NCBI GenBank assembly: GCA_023390875.1
Contig: JAEWCA010000472.1
Span: 1-5,992, forward strand
Reading direction: 5' to 3'
Length of the DNA stretch: 5,992 nucleotides
Source of the DNA: Actinomycetes bacterium
GTDB taxonomy: Bacteria; Actinomycetota; Actinomycetes; Actinomycetales; Cellulomonadaceae
A program made the translations under genes and the position numbers. The number at the start of each line of letters is the position of its first letter. Position 1 is the first letter of the stretch. Shown piece after piece: positions 1 to 5,429 of the stretch. The notes beneath the pieces were generated by a model, which saw only the letters and a program-made list of their open reading frames with translations, made no database searches and was not told the DNA's origin.

Positions 1-156
1 CCCGACGCCCTGCTCGCCAGCGCGGCCCTGGGCACGATCGCGATCGCGCTCGCGGCGTGCGTCCACCCGATGGCGACGTGGCTCACCCGGCTCGAGGAGC
101 CACCGCCCGCGCCGGTGCTGCCCTCAGTCCCCGAACGGGCCGACGCGCACCACTGA
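1..156 (+). CDS. C-terminal fragment of a probable membrane protein (5' end outside window)
   Basis: Frame 1 is open from the first base to a TGA at 154-156, giving 51 residues of an unrecognised protein. The first half is hydrophobic (about residues 4-28, beginning ALLASAALGTIAIALAAC) and looks like one transmembrane helix. A short charged and proline-rich tail follows (TRLEEPPPAPVLPSVPE), ending ADAHH, as at the cytoplasmic C-terminus of a multi-pass protein such as a transporter. No family motif is visible, so I assign no function. It converges on the M16 peptidase gene, and its last 33 bases overlap that gene's 3' end, so there is no room for a terminator between the stops. The main alternative is that this open stretch is chance read-through in GC-rich DNA. 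The clear helix-plus-tail pattern argues for a real gene. Confidence 0.5.
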   Translation, partial: PDALLASAALGTIAIALAACVHPMATWLTRLEEPPPAPVLPSVPERADAHH

Positions 157-1470
157 CCGCGGACGGGACGCCAGCTCGGCGGCCAGCTCTTGCACGTCGG
201 CCGCCGTGACCGCACGGATGCGGTCGAGGGACTCGTCGACGCTGAGCAGCTCGCCGTGCACCAGCTCGGCCTTGCCGAGCCGGCTCATGCGCGAACCGGT
301 GTCCTCCATGCCGAGCACGAGCCCACCCGCGAGCTGACCGAGCGAGCGGTCGAGCTCCGCCTGCGTGATGGGGCTGTCCGCGAGGCGCTCCCACTCCGCG
401 ACCATGAGCGCGACGACCTCGTCGACCTTGCCGGGCGTGCAGCCCGCGTACAGGCCGAAGATGCCCGTGTCGGCGTGGCCGGACGCGAACGAGTACGTCG
501 AGTACGCCAGGCCCCGCTTCTCGCGGATCTCCTGGAACAGCCGCGACGACATGCCGCCGCCGAGCACCGCGTTGAGGACCGACAGCGTGAACCGCCGGGG
601 GTCGGTCGCGGTGAGGGCCGTGCCGCCGACGATGACGTTCGCCTGCTCGGTGTGCCGGCGGATCGTCGTCTCGACGCCCTGGGCGGGCAGCCCGGACGTG
701 CCCGCGAGGGCCGCCGCGCTCGTCGGGAGGCGACGCCCGGTCGGCTCCTGCGCGCCGTCGAGGTCCCAGCCGCCCGTGGTCAGCGCCTCGGCGACCTGCG
801 CGCACAGCGTGTCGTGGTCGACACCACCGGCCGCGGTCACGACGAGCGTCGACGGCTTGTAGTGCCACCGGTAGTGCTGCCAGACGGCGTCACGCGGCAC
901 CGCGCGGATCGTCTCGGGCGTGCCACCGATGGGCCGGCCCAGCGGGTGCTCGCCGAGCACCACGGCCGTGAACTGCTCGTGCACGACGTCGCTCGGGTCG
1001 TCGTCGTTCATCGCGAGCTCTTCGAGGATCACGCCGCGCTCGGTCTCGAGCTCGTCCGTGTCGAGGCGCGCGGACGTCACCATGTCCGCGATGACGTCGA
1101 CCGCCATCGGGAGGTCGGTGTCGAGCACGCGTGCGTAGTAGCAGGTGTGCTCCTTGCCGGTGGCGGCGTTCGCCTCACCACCGACGGCGTCGAACGCCTC
1201 CGCGATGTCCATCGCGGTGCGTCGCGCGGTGCCCTTGAACAGCAGGTGCTCGAGGAAGTGCGTCGAGCCGTGGTGGCCGTCGGACTCGTCGCGTGAGCCG
1301 ACCCCCACCCACGCGCCGACGGTCGCGGAGCGCAGGCCGGGCATGCTCTCGGTGAGCACCCGGACCCCGCCGGGCAGGACGGAGCGACGCACGAGGGCGT
1401 CACCGTCCTGCCCGACGGCCTGCTCGGCGCCCGGGAAGCCCGGGCGCACGAGCGGCAGGTCCAGCGGCAC
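124..1470 (-). CDS. pepR: M16 family zinc metallopeptidase (PepR/processing-peptidase type)
   Basis: The gene encodes a 448-residue cytoplasmic zinc peptidase of the M16 (pitrilysin/mitochondrial processing peptidase) family. The inverted zinc motif HFLEH lies at residues 71-75 (His71, Glu74, His75). The third ligand is a Glu of ERGVILEEL (Glu150 or 151), about 76 residues downstream as the family requires. The second, non-catalytic half carries EIREKRGLAYSTYS (about 314-326), which holds the Arg/Tyr pair that contacts substrate in related enzymes. About 40 variable residues (near 232-270) link the halves. All key residues are present and the length is normal for single-chain 45-50 kDa M16 proteins. 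I chose the GTG at 1470-1468, two bases past the pnp stop (TGA-C-GTG). No Shine-Dalgarno is visible, so initiation by translational coupling to pnp is likely. A GTG at 1524 would add 18 proline-rich residues inside pnp and is less plausible. The peptidase also follows pnp in mycobacteria (pepR, from memory). Its physiological substrate is unknown. Confidence 0.93.
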   Translation of the reverse strand: MPLDLPLVRPGFPGAEQAVGQDGDALVRRSVLPGGVRVLTESMPGLRSATVGAWVGVGSRDESDGHHGSTHFLEHLLFKGTARRTAMDIAEAFDAVGGEANAATGKEHTCYYARVLDTDLPMAVDVIADMVTSARLDTDELETERGVILEELAMNDDDPSDVVHEQFTAVVLGEHPLGRPIGGTPETIRAVPRDAVWQHYRWHYKPSTLVVTAAGGVDHDTLCAQVAEALTTGGWDLDGAQEPTGRRLPTSAAALAGTSGLPAQGVETTIRRHTEQANVIVGGTALTATDPRRFTLSVLNAVLGGGMSSRLFQEIREKRGLAYSTYSFASGHADTGIFGLYAGCTPGKVDEVVALMVAEWERLADSPITQAELDRSLGQLAGGLVLGMEDTGSRMSRLGKAELVHGELLSVDESLDRIRAVTAADVQELAAELASRPRSVVRVGPFGD

Positions 1471-1471
1471 G

Positions 1472-3706
1472 TCAGGCGTCGACGGACGCGGGGGCCTCGG
1501 CGGCGGGCTCGCCGCCCTCGGCACCCTCGTCGATGACCGCGTGCAGCGACAGCTTGCCGCGCGGGTCGATCTCGCCGATCTCGACCTGGACCTTCTGGCC
1601 GATCGAGAGGACGTCCTCGACGTTCTCCACGCGCTTGCCGCCCACGAGCTTGCGGATCTGCGAGATGTGGAGCAGACCGTCCTTGCCCGGCGAGAGCGAG
1701 ACGAACGCGCCGAACGTCGTGGTCTTGACGACCGTGCCCACGAAGCGCTCGCCCACCTCGGGCATGTGCGGGTTGGCGATCGCGTTGATCGCCGCCCGCG
1801 CGGCCTCCGCCGACGGACCGTCGGTGGCGCCGATGTAGACCGTGCCGTCGTCCTCGATGGAGATGTCGGCGCCGGTCTCCTCCTGGATCTGGTTGATCAT
1901 CTTGCCCTTGGGGCCGATGACCTCGCCGATCTTGTCGACCGGCACCTTCACCGTGATGACGCGCGGGGCGAACGGGCTCATCTCGTCCGGGACGTCGATC
2001 GCCTCGGCGATGACGTCGAGGATCGCGAGACGCGCCTCCTTGGCCTGCGTGAGCGCGCCGCCGAGCACCGAGGCGGGGATGCCGTCGAGCTTGGTGTCGA
2101 GCTGGATGGCCGTCACGAACTCGCGCGTGCCGGCGACCTTGAAGGCCATGTCACCGAACGCGTCCTCGGCACCGAGGATGTCGGTGAGCGCGGCGTACTT
2201 CGTCTCGCCGTCGACCGTGTCCGACACGAGGCCCATCGCGATGCCCGCGACGGGCGCACGCAGCGGGACACCGGCGTTGAGCAGCGACAGCGTGGACGCG
2301 CAGACCGAGCCCATCGACGTCGAGCCGTTGGAGCCGAGCGCCTCGGACACCTGGCGGATCGCGTAGGGGAACTCCTCGCGGCTCGGCAGCACGGGCATGA
2401 GCGCCCGCTCGGCGAGCGCGCCGTGGCCGATCTCGCGCCGCTTCGGCGAGCCCACGCGGCCCGTCTCACCGGTCGAGTACGGCGGGAAGTTGTAGTTGTG
2501 CATGTAGCGCTTGCGCGTCTCCGGGGAGAGCGTGTCGAGCTGCTGCTCCATGCGGAGCATGTTCAGCGTGGTGACACCCAGGATCTGGGTCTCGCCGCGC
2601 TCGAACAGCGCCGAGCCGTGCACGCGGGGCAGCACCTCGACCTCGGCCGACAGCGTGCGGATGTCCCGCAGGCCACGACCGTCGATCCGGAAGCCGTCCG
2701 TGAGGATGCGCTGGCGGATGAGCTTCTTCTGCACCGAGCGGTACGCGGCCGACAGCTCCTTCTCGCGACCCTCGAACTGCCCGGCGAGCTGGGCGACGAC
2801 CTCCGCCTTGATCTCGTCGAGGCGGTTCTCGCGCGTCTGCTTGTCCGCGATGCTCAGCGCCTCGCCGAGCGGCGCGGTCGACGCGGCCTCGACGGCCTCG
2901 TACGCGTCGGACTGGTAGTCCGGGAACGTCGGGAACGTCTGCGTCTCCTTCGCGGCCTTCGCCGCGAGCTCCTGCTGCGCCTCGACGAGCACCTTGATGA
3001 ACGGCTTGGCCGCCTCGAGGCCCTGCGCGACGACCTCCTCGGTCGGCGCGACACCGCCCTCGTTCTGGATGATGTTCCAGGACTTCTCGGGCGCCTCGGC
3101 CTCGATCATCGCGATCGCGACGTCGTCGCCCACGACACGGCCGGCGACGACCATGTCGAACGTGGCGCGCTCACGCTCGGAGTAGCGCGGGAACGCGACC
3201 CACTGGCCGTCGACGAGCGCGATGCGCACGCCACCGACCGGGCCGGAGAACGGCAGGCCGGAGAGCTGCGTCGACAGCGAGGCCGCGTTGATCGCGAGCG
3301 TGTCGTACGCGTCGTCCGGGTGGATCGCCAGGACCGTGATGACGACCTGGACCTCGTTGCGCAGACCCTTGACGAACAGCGGGCGCAGCGGGCGGTCGAT
3401 CAGGCGGCAGGCCAGGATCGCCTCGGTCGACGGGCGACCCTCGCGGCGGAAGAACGAGCCCGGGATCTTGCCGGCGGCGTACTGCCGCTCCTCGACGTCG
3501 ATCGTCAGCGGGAAGAAGTCGAACTGGTCCTTGGGGTGCTTGCCGGCCGTCGTGGCCGCCAGCAGCATGGTGTCGCCGTCGAGGTAGGCGGCGGCGGAAC
3601 CCGCGGCCTGCTTGGCCAGACGGCCGGTCTCGAAGCGGACGGTGCGGGTGCCGAAGCGACCGTTGTCGATCACGGCCTCGGCGAACTGGATCTCGGGACC
3701 CTCCAC
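1472..3706 (-). CDS. pnp: polynucleotide phosphorylase (PNPase / GpsI)
   Basis: PNPase is a trimeric 3'-5' exoribonuclease that uses phosphate to release nucleoside diphosphates, and can also run in reverse to add tails. The 744-residue chain is complete: first RNase PH core (about 10-150) with the RNA-binding FFRR loop at 85-88; helical linker (about 240-330); second RNase PH core (about 345-565) with phosphate-binding GSNGSTSM at 458-465; KH domain (about 583-645) with GxxG inside IGPKGKMI (597-604); S1 domain (about 650-723); and a short acidic/alanine tail. It resembles streptomycete and mycobacterial enzymes throughout. Start: GTG at 3706-3704, preceded by AAGGAGG with a 6-base spacer. 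One residue is odd. The metal-binding segment reads [12 protein letters not shown]: Asp515 (E. coli Asp486) and Lys523 (Lys494) are kept, but Ala521 (codon 2146-2144, GCC) stands where E. coli has Asp492. It lies downstream of rpsO, and the peptidase gene follows almost without a gap. Identity is certain; catalytic competence is open. Confidence 0.98.
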   Translation of the reverse strand: MEGPEIQFAEAVIDNGRFGTRTVRFETGRLAKQAAGSAAAYLDGDTMLLAATTAGKHPKDQFDFFPLTIDVEERQYAAGKIPGSFFRREGRPSTEAILACRLIDRPLRPLFVKGLRNEVQVVITVLAIHPDDAYDTLAINAASLSTQLSGLPFSGPVGGVRIALVDGQWVAFPRYSERERATFDMVVAGRVVGDDVAIAMIEAEAPEKSWNIIQNEGGVAPTEEVVAQGLEAAKPFIKVLVEAQQELAAKAAKETQTFPTFPDYQSDAYEAVEAASTAPLGEALSIADKQTRENRLDEIKAEVVAQLAGQFEGREKELSAAYRSVQKKLIRQRILTDGFRIDGRGLRDIRTLSAEVEVLPRVHGSALFERGETQILGVTTLNMLRMEQQLDTLSPETRKRYMHNYNFPPYSTGETGRVGSPKRREIGHGALAERALMPVLPSREEFPYAIRQVSEALGSNGSTSMGSVCASTLSLLNAGVPLRAPVAGIAMGLVSDTVDGETKYAALTDILGAEDAFGDMAFKVAGTREFVTAIQLDTKLDGIPASVLGGALTQAKEARLAILDVIAEAIDVPDEMSPFAPRVITVKVPVDKIGEVIGPKGKMINQIQEETGADISIEDDGTVYIGATDGPSAEAARAAINAIANPHMPEVGERFVGTVVKTTTFGAFVSLSPGKDGLLHISQIRKLVGGKRVENVEDVLSIGQKVQVEIGEIDPRGKLSLHAVIDEGAEGGEPAAEAPASVDA

Positions 3707-3712
3707 GGGTGC

Positions 3713-3719
3713 CCTCCTT
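3713..3719 (-). promoter_or_regulatory. Shine-Dalgarno site of pnp
   Basis: On the minus strand AAGGAGG is followed by GCACCC and then GTG, a near-perfect anti-16S match with a 6-base spacer. It fixes the GTG at 3706 as the pnp start. It begins four bases after the nearest leader stem-loop (3724-3756), so folding there or proteins bound there could affect access. Confidence 0.9.
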
Positions 3720-3723
3720 GTCC

Positions 3724-3756
3724 TCGAAGGCGCCGGCCGGCCGCGGCGGTCTTCGA
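3724..3756 (-). promoter_or_regulatory. stem-loop next to the pnp ribosome-binding site
   Basis: The outer arms TCGAAG (3724-3729) and CTTCGA (3751-3756) are exact complements. An inner stem pairs CGCCG (3731-3735) with CGGCG (3744-3748), leaving an 8-base loop and a small internal loop at 3730/3749-3750. In the pnp transcript this forms the last leader hairpin before the Shine-Dalgarno. The core is also very GC-rich (GCCGGCCGGC palindrome at 3732-3741), so alternative pairings exist. A regulatory role is inferred. Confidence 0.5.
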
Positions 3757-3762
3757 TCGAGA

Positions 3763-3788
3763 CCCCCGGACCTTGACGGTTCCGGAGG
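3763..3788 (-). promoter_or_regulatory. stem-loop in the pnp leader
   Basis: Arms at 3763-3772 (CCCCCGGACC) and 3778-3788 (GGTTCCGGAGG) pair over ten positions with one bulged base (3781) and a 5-base loop (TTGAC on the plus strand). The single plus-strand mismatch, C3765/A3786, becomes a G-U pair in the minus-strand RNA, which favours formation in the pnp transcript. Function is inferred from position only. Confidence 0.45.
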
Positions 3789-3825
3789 CCACTACCGAGG
3801 ACCGGACGAGCGGGTCGGCGCGGTG

Positions 3826-3841
3826 GATGGTGCGATGGTGC
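3826..3841. repeat. tandem duplicate of an 8-base unit
   Basis: GATGGTGC occurs twice head to tail (3826-3833 and 3834-3841) in the unstructured stretch of the rpsO-pnp spacer. It may be a slippage product or a small protein-binding site; nothing else supports a function. Apart from this repeat I see no stem-loop or convincing promoter between 3789 and 3858. Confidence 0.4.
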
Positions 3842-3858
3842 GGTGTTTCAGCTGGTGT

Positions 3859-3885
3859 GCGTGGGCCCGTCAGCGGGCTCCACGC
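3859..3885 (-). promoter_or_regulatory. strong stem-loop in the rpsO-pnp spacer
   Basis: GCGTGGGCCCG (3859-3869) pairs with CGGGC-T-CCACGC (3874-3885) to give 11 GC-rich base pairs with one bulged base (3879) and a 4-base loop (3870-3873). It lies just downstream, in transcript order, of the hairpin after rpsO, separated by one base (3886). Two strong helices stacked this closely resemble the RNase III-processed leaders known upstream of pnp in E. coli and Streptomyces. Processing here is inferred. Confidence 0.6.
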
Positions 3886-3886
3886 G

Positions 3887-3924
3887 GAACCAGCCCGGAC
3901 CCGGCGTCGGGGCCGGGCTGGTCC
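3887..3924 (-). terminator. hairpin after rpsO: partial terminator or processing site
   Basis: Six bases past the rpsO stop, GAACCAGCCCGG (3887-3898) pairs with CCGGGCTGGTCC (3913-3924) over 12 positions. A3888/C3923 is a G-U pair in the minus-strand RNA. After one mismatch, three more pairs (3900-3902 with 3909-3911) close a 6-base loop. No U-tract follows, so this is not a classical intrinsic terminator. It may act as a U-less actinobacterial terminator, a 3'-end stabiliser for rpsO mRNA, or an RNase III target between rpsO and pnp. Some read-through is expected, because I found no convincing separate pnp promoter. Confidence 0.6.
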
Positions 3925-3930
3925 GGATGA

Positions 3931-4200
3931 TCAGCGGCGCAGGCCGAGCCGCTCGATGAGGCTGCGGTAGCGGTTGATGTCGACCTTCTGCAGGTAGCCC
4001 AGCAGGCGACGACGCTGGCCGACGAGCAGCAGCAGGCCGCGACGGCTGTGGTGGTCGTGCTTGTGGGTCTTGAGGTGCTCCGTGAGGTCCTTGATGCGCT
4101 GCGTGAGCATCGCGATCTGGACCTCCGGCGAACCGGTGTCACCCTCGTGGGTGGCGTACTCGGTCATGATGGACTTCTTCACGGCACTGTCGAGCGGCAC
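3931..4200 (-). CDS. rpsO: 30S ribosomal protein S15
   Basis: S15 is a primary binding protein of the 30S subunit that contacts the 16S rRNA central domain early in assembly. The product has 89 residues, the standard family length, and matches along its whole length: [15 protein letters not shown] near residues 22-36, [20 protein letters not shown] in the middle, and the ending [13 protein letters not shown]. The His/Asp/Ser motif of the central loop that contacts rRNA is intact. Start: GTG at 4200-4198, preceded by GGAG (4205-4208). Longer in-frame versions extending back through ribF are out-of-frame shadows of that gene. It lies between ribF upstream and pnp downstream, the usual bacterial rpsO-pnp pairing. 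In several phyla S15 represses its own mRNA through a structured leader, and the 92 bases upstream hold two small hairpins that could serve this role. Confidence 0.98.
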   Translation of the reverse strand: MPLDSAVKKSIMTEYATHEGDTGSPEVQIAMLTQRIKDLTEHLKTHKHDHHSRRGLLLLVGQRRRLLGYLQKVDINRYRSLIERLGLRR

Positions 4201-4204
4201 GGTT

Positions 4205-4208
4205 CTCC
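4205..4208 (-). promoter_or_regulatory. Shine-Dalgarno site of rpsO
   Basis: The minus strand reads GGAG-AACC-GTG, a short but usable Shine-Dalgarno four bases from the start codon. It supports the 89-residue form of S15 over longer in-frame readings. Confidence 0.7.
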
Positions 4209-4231
4209 AGGTTGTCTCGTTGCGCGGTGCT

Positions 4232-4280
4232 CCGGGGCATGTCCACCCGGGCTCTCTCTGTCCGCGGCCGTTCGTACGGC
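4232..4280 (-). promoter_or_regulatory. rpsO leader with two short stem-loops
   Basis: The 92-base gap between ribF and rpsO (4201-4292) holds two small inverted repeats. CCGGG (4232-4236) pairs with CCCGG (4246-4250) around a 9-base loop. GCCGT (4267-4271) pairs with ACGGC (4276-4280) around a 4-base loop. Between them is a purine-rich stretch in the transcript (CAGAGAGAG, complement of 4252-4260). S15 autoregulatory leaders are known in several phyla, and this is where one would sit. I cannot match it confidently to a known S15-binding fold. Confidence 0.35.
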
Positions 4281-4286
4281 GACCAC

Positions 4287-4295
4287 AGACTATCA
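4287..4295 (-). promoter_or_regulatory. possible extended -10 promoter element for rpsO
   Basis: On the minus strand TGA-TAGTCT fits the extended -10 pattern TGN-TANNNT. The TG is part of the ribF stop codon (4295-4293). A start point near 4280 would give a leader of about 80 bases for rpsO. I see no good -35 box at the usual distance, so this rests on the -10 pattern alone. It would allow rpsO expression independent of ribF. Confidence 0.35.
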
Positions 4296-5372
4296 GGCGG
4301 CGGGCGCTCCACCCGCATCGCCCTCGTGCACGGCCTCGGACGACGGTGAGCCGGCGACCCCGTCGAGCACCTCGCGAACGCGCTCGACGTCCTCGTGCAT
4401 GCGCACCAGCAGCTCGTCGACGGAGTCGAACCGCAGCGTCGGGCGGAGCCGCTCGACGAGCTCGAGCACCACCTGCTGGTCGTACAGGTCGAGGTCGGTG
4501 CGGTCCAGCACGTAGGCCTCGACGCGGCGCTCCTGCCCGTCGAACGTGGGGTTCGTGCCGATGGACACCGCGGCCGGGAGCACGCTGTCCGGGTCGCCGA
4601 CGCGCACGGGCGTGCCGTCGGCGTCCCGCGTGCGGCGCAGCCACCCCGCGTACACGCCGTCGGCCGGCACCATGCCCGTGAGGTCCGCCCCGAGGTTCGC
4701 CGTCGGGAAGCCGAGCTCGCGACCGCGCGCGTCCCCGTGGACGACGGTGCCCCGCACGCGGTGCGGCCGGCCGAGCACGCGCGCCGCCTGCACCACGTCG
4801 CCCGCGTCGAGCAGCTCGCGCACCCAGGTCGACGACCAGCGGCGACGCAGCGGGTCGGCGGCCTGGTCCTCGGCGCTGCCCGGGTCGGCGGCCGTGGCCG
4901 GCGCGACGTCCTCGATCACCTCGACGTCGAACCCGTACCGGCGGCCCAGCTCCACCATCGTGCCGAGGTCGCCGGAGTTCCCCCAGCCGAACCGGACGTC
5001 GCGCCCGACCACGACGGTCCGCGCGCGCAGCCCGTCGACCAGGTACCGCTGCACGAACTCCTCGGGCGTCTGCCGGGCGAACTCGAGCGTGTACTCCAGC
5101 ATGAGCACCGCGTCGAGGCCCGTCAGACCGAGCAGCTCGAGCCGGTCCTCGTCGCCGGTCAGCAGCGGCGGCGCGGTGTCGGGCCGGTGCACCTGCAGCG
5201 GGTGCGGGCTGAACGTCACCGCGACGGAGCGGGCGCCCGCGACCCGGGCGTCCGCGCACATGCGGGTGAGCACGCTGACGTGCCCGCGGTGCACCCCGTC
5301 GAAGTTGCCGAGGGTCACCACCGAGGGGCCGAAGTCCGACGGCACGTCGGCGAGGTCGTTCCAGCGCAGCAC
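4293..5372 (-). CDS. ribF: bifunctional riboflavin kinase / FAD synthetase
   Basis: The protein converts riboflavin to FMN with ATP (kinase), then FMN to FAD (adenylyltransferase), in the cytoplasm. It has 359 residues. The N-terminal FAD synthetase domain (about 15-185) carries the nucleotidyltransferase motif [10 protein letters not shown] at 22-31, TFSPHP at 53-58, VVGRDVRFG at 121-129 and the SSTWVREL segment at 180-187. The C-terminal kinase domain (about 200-335) carries [19 protein letters not shown] (201-219), the PTAN motif at 223-226 and the probable catalytic Glu285 in RRVEAYVLD. It is somewhat longer than E. coli RibF (about 313). The extra length is in an Ala/Asp-rich segment (about 157-175) before SSTWVREL and in a loose C-terminal tail. 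Start: GTG at 5372-5370, directly before LRWNDL. The frame stays open further upstream, but that part overlaps the divergent Nudix gene. No Shine-Dalgarno is visible. ribF usually lies between truB and rpsO; here a divergent Nudix gene sits upstream. Confidence 0.96.
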   Translation of the reverse strand: MLRWNDLADVPSDFGPSVVTLGNFDGVHRGHVSVLTRMCADARVAGARSVAVTFSPHPLQVHRPDTAPPLLTGDEDRLELLGLTGLDAVLMLEYTLEFARQTPEEFVQRYLVDGLRARTVVVGRDVRFGWGNSGDLGTMVELGRRYGFDVEVIEDVAPATAADPGSAEDQAADPLRRRWSSTWVRELLDAGDVVQAARVLGRPHRVRGTVVHGDARGRELGFPTANLGADLTGMVPADGVYAGWLRRTRDADGTPVRVGDPDSVLPAAVSIGTNPTFDGQERRVEAYVLDRTDLDLYDQQVVLELVERLRPTLRFDSVDELLVRMHEDVERVREVLDGVAGSPSSEAVHEGDAGGAPAA

Positions 5373-5378
5373 ACGAGG

Positions 5379-5384
5379 ATCATG
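5379..5384 (-). promoter_or_regulatory. possible -10 element for a leaderless ribF transcript
   Basis: CATGAT on the minus strand ends six bases before the ribF GTG. That spacing would place the transcription start at or next to the start codon. No Shine-Dalgarno is present in the short upstream region, which agrees with leaderless translation, common in actinobacteria. The first base differs from TANNNT and no -35 box is evident. Confidence 0.3.
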
Positions 5385-5417
5385 CCACCCGTGCGCCGCG
5401 ACCCGTCCGCGACGTCC

Positions 5418-5423
5418 TAGCCT
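5418..5423 (+). promoter_or_regulatory. possible -10 element for a leaderless Nudix transcript
   Basis: TAGCCT fits TANNNT and ends six bases before the ATG at 5430, which predicts transcription starting at the start codon. No Shine-Dalgarno lies between them. I see no clear -35 box about 17 bases upstream. Spacing and the absent Shine-Dalgarno are the only support. Confidence 0.4.
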
Positions 5424-5429
5424 TCGGGC

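Noticed and set aside
190..1296. Plus-strand open frame of 368 codons antisense to the M16 peptidase
   Set aside because: It has the same Arg/Val/Asp-rich antisense composition and no recognisable motif, while the opposite strand has a full zinc peptidase.
1471..1524. 18-residue N-terminal extension of the M16 peptidase starting at a GTG inside pnp
   Set aside because: The extension is proline-rich and lies entirely over the pnp coding end. The GTG at 1470 fits family length and operon spacing better.
3707..3930. Independent pnp promoter in the rpsO-pnp spacer
   Set aside because: I found no TANNNT hexamer with a partner -35 on the minus strand. A promoter cannot be excluded, but none can be supported.
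1145..3970. Very long plus-strand open frame (941 codons) antisense to pnp and the start of the peptidase gene
   Set aside because: Its product is a low-complexity Arg/Asp/Leu/Val-rich chain, typical of the antisense frame of a GC-rich gene. It lacks any domain and covers an unquestionable pnp gene.
3931..5259. 442-codon minus-strand frame fusing S15 to a long Arg/Gly-rich N-terminal region
   Set aside because: The extra part is an out-of-frame reading of ribF. S15 has its own GTG and Shine-Dalgarno at the standard position.
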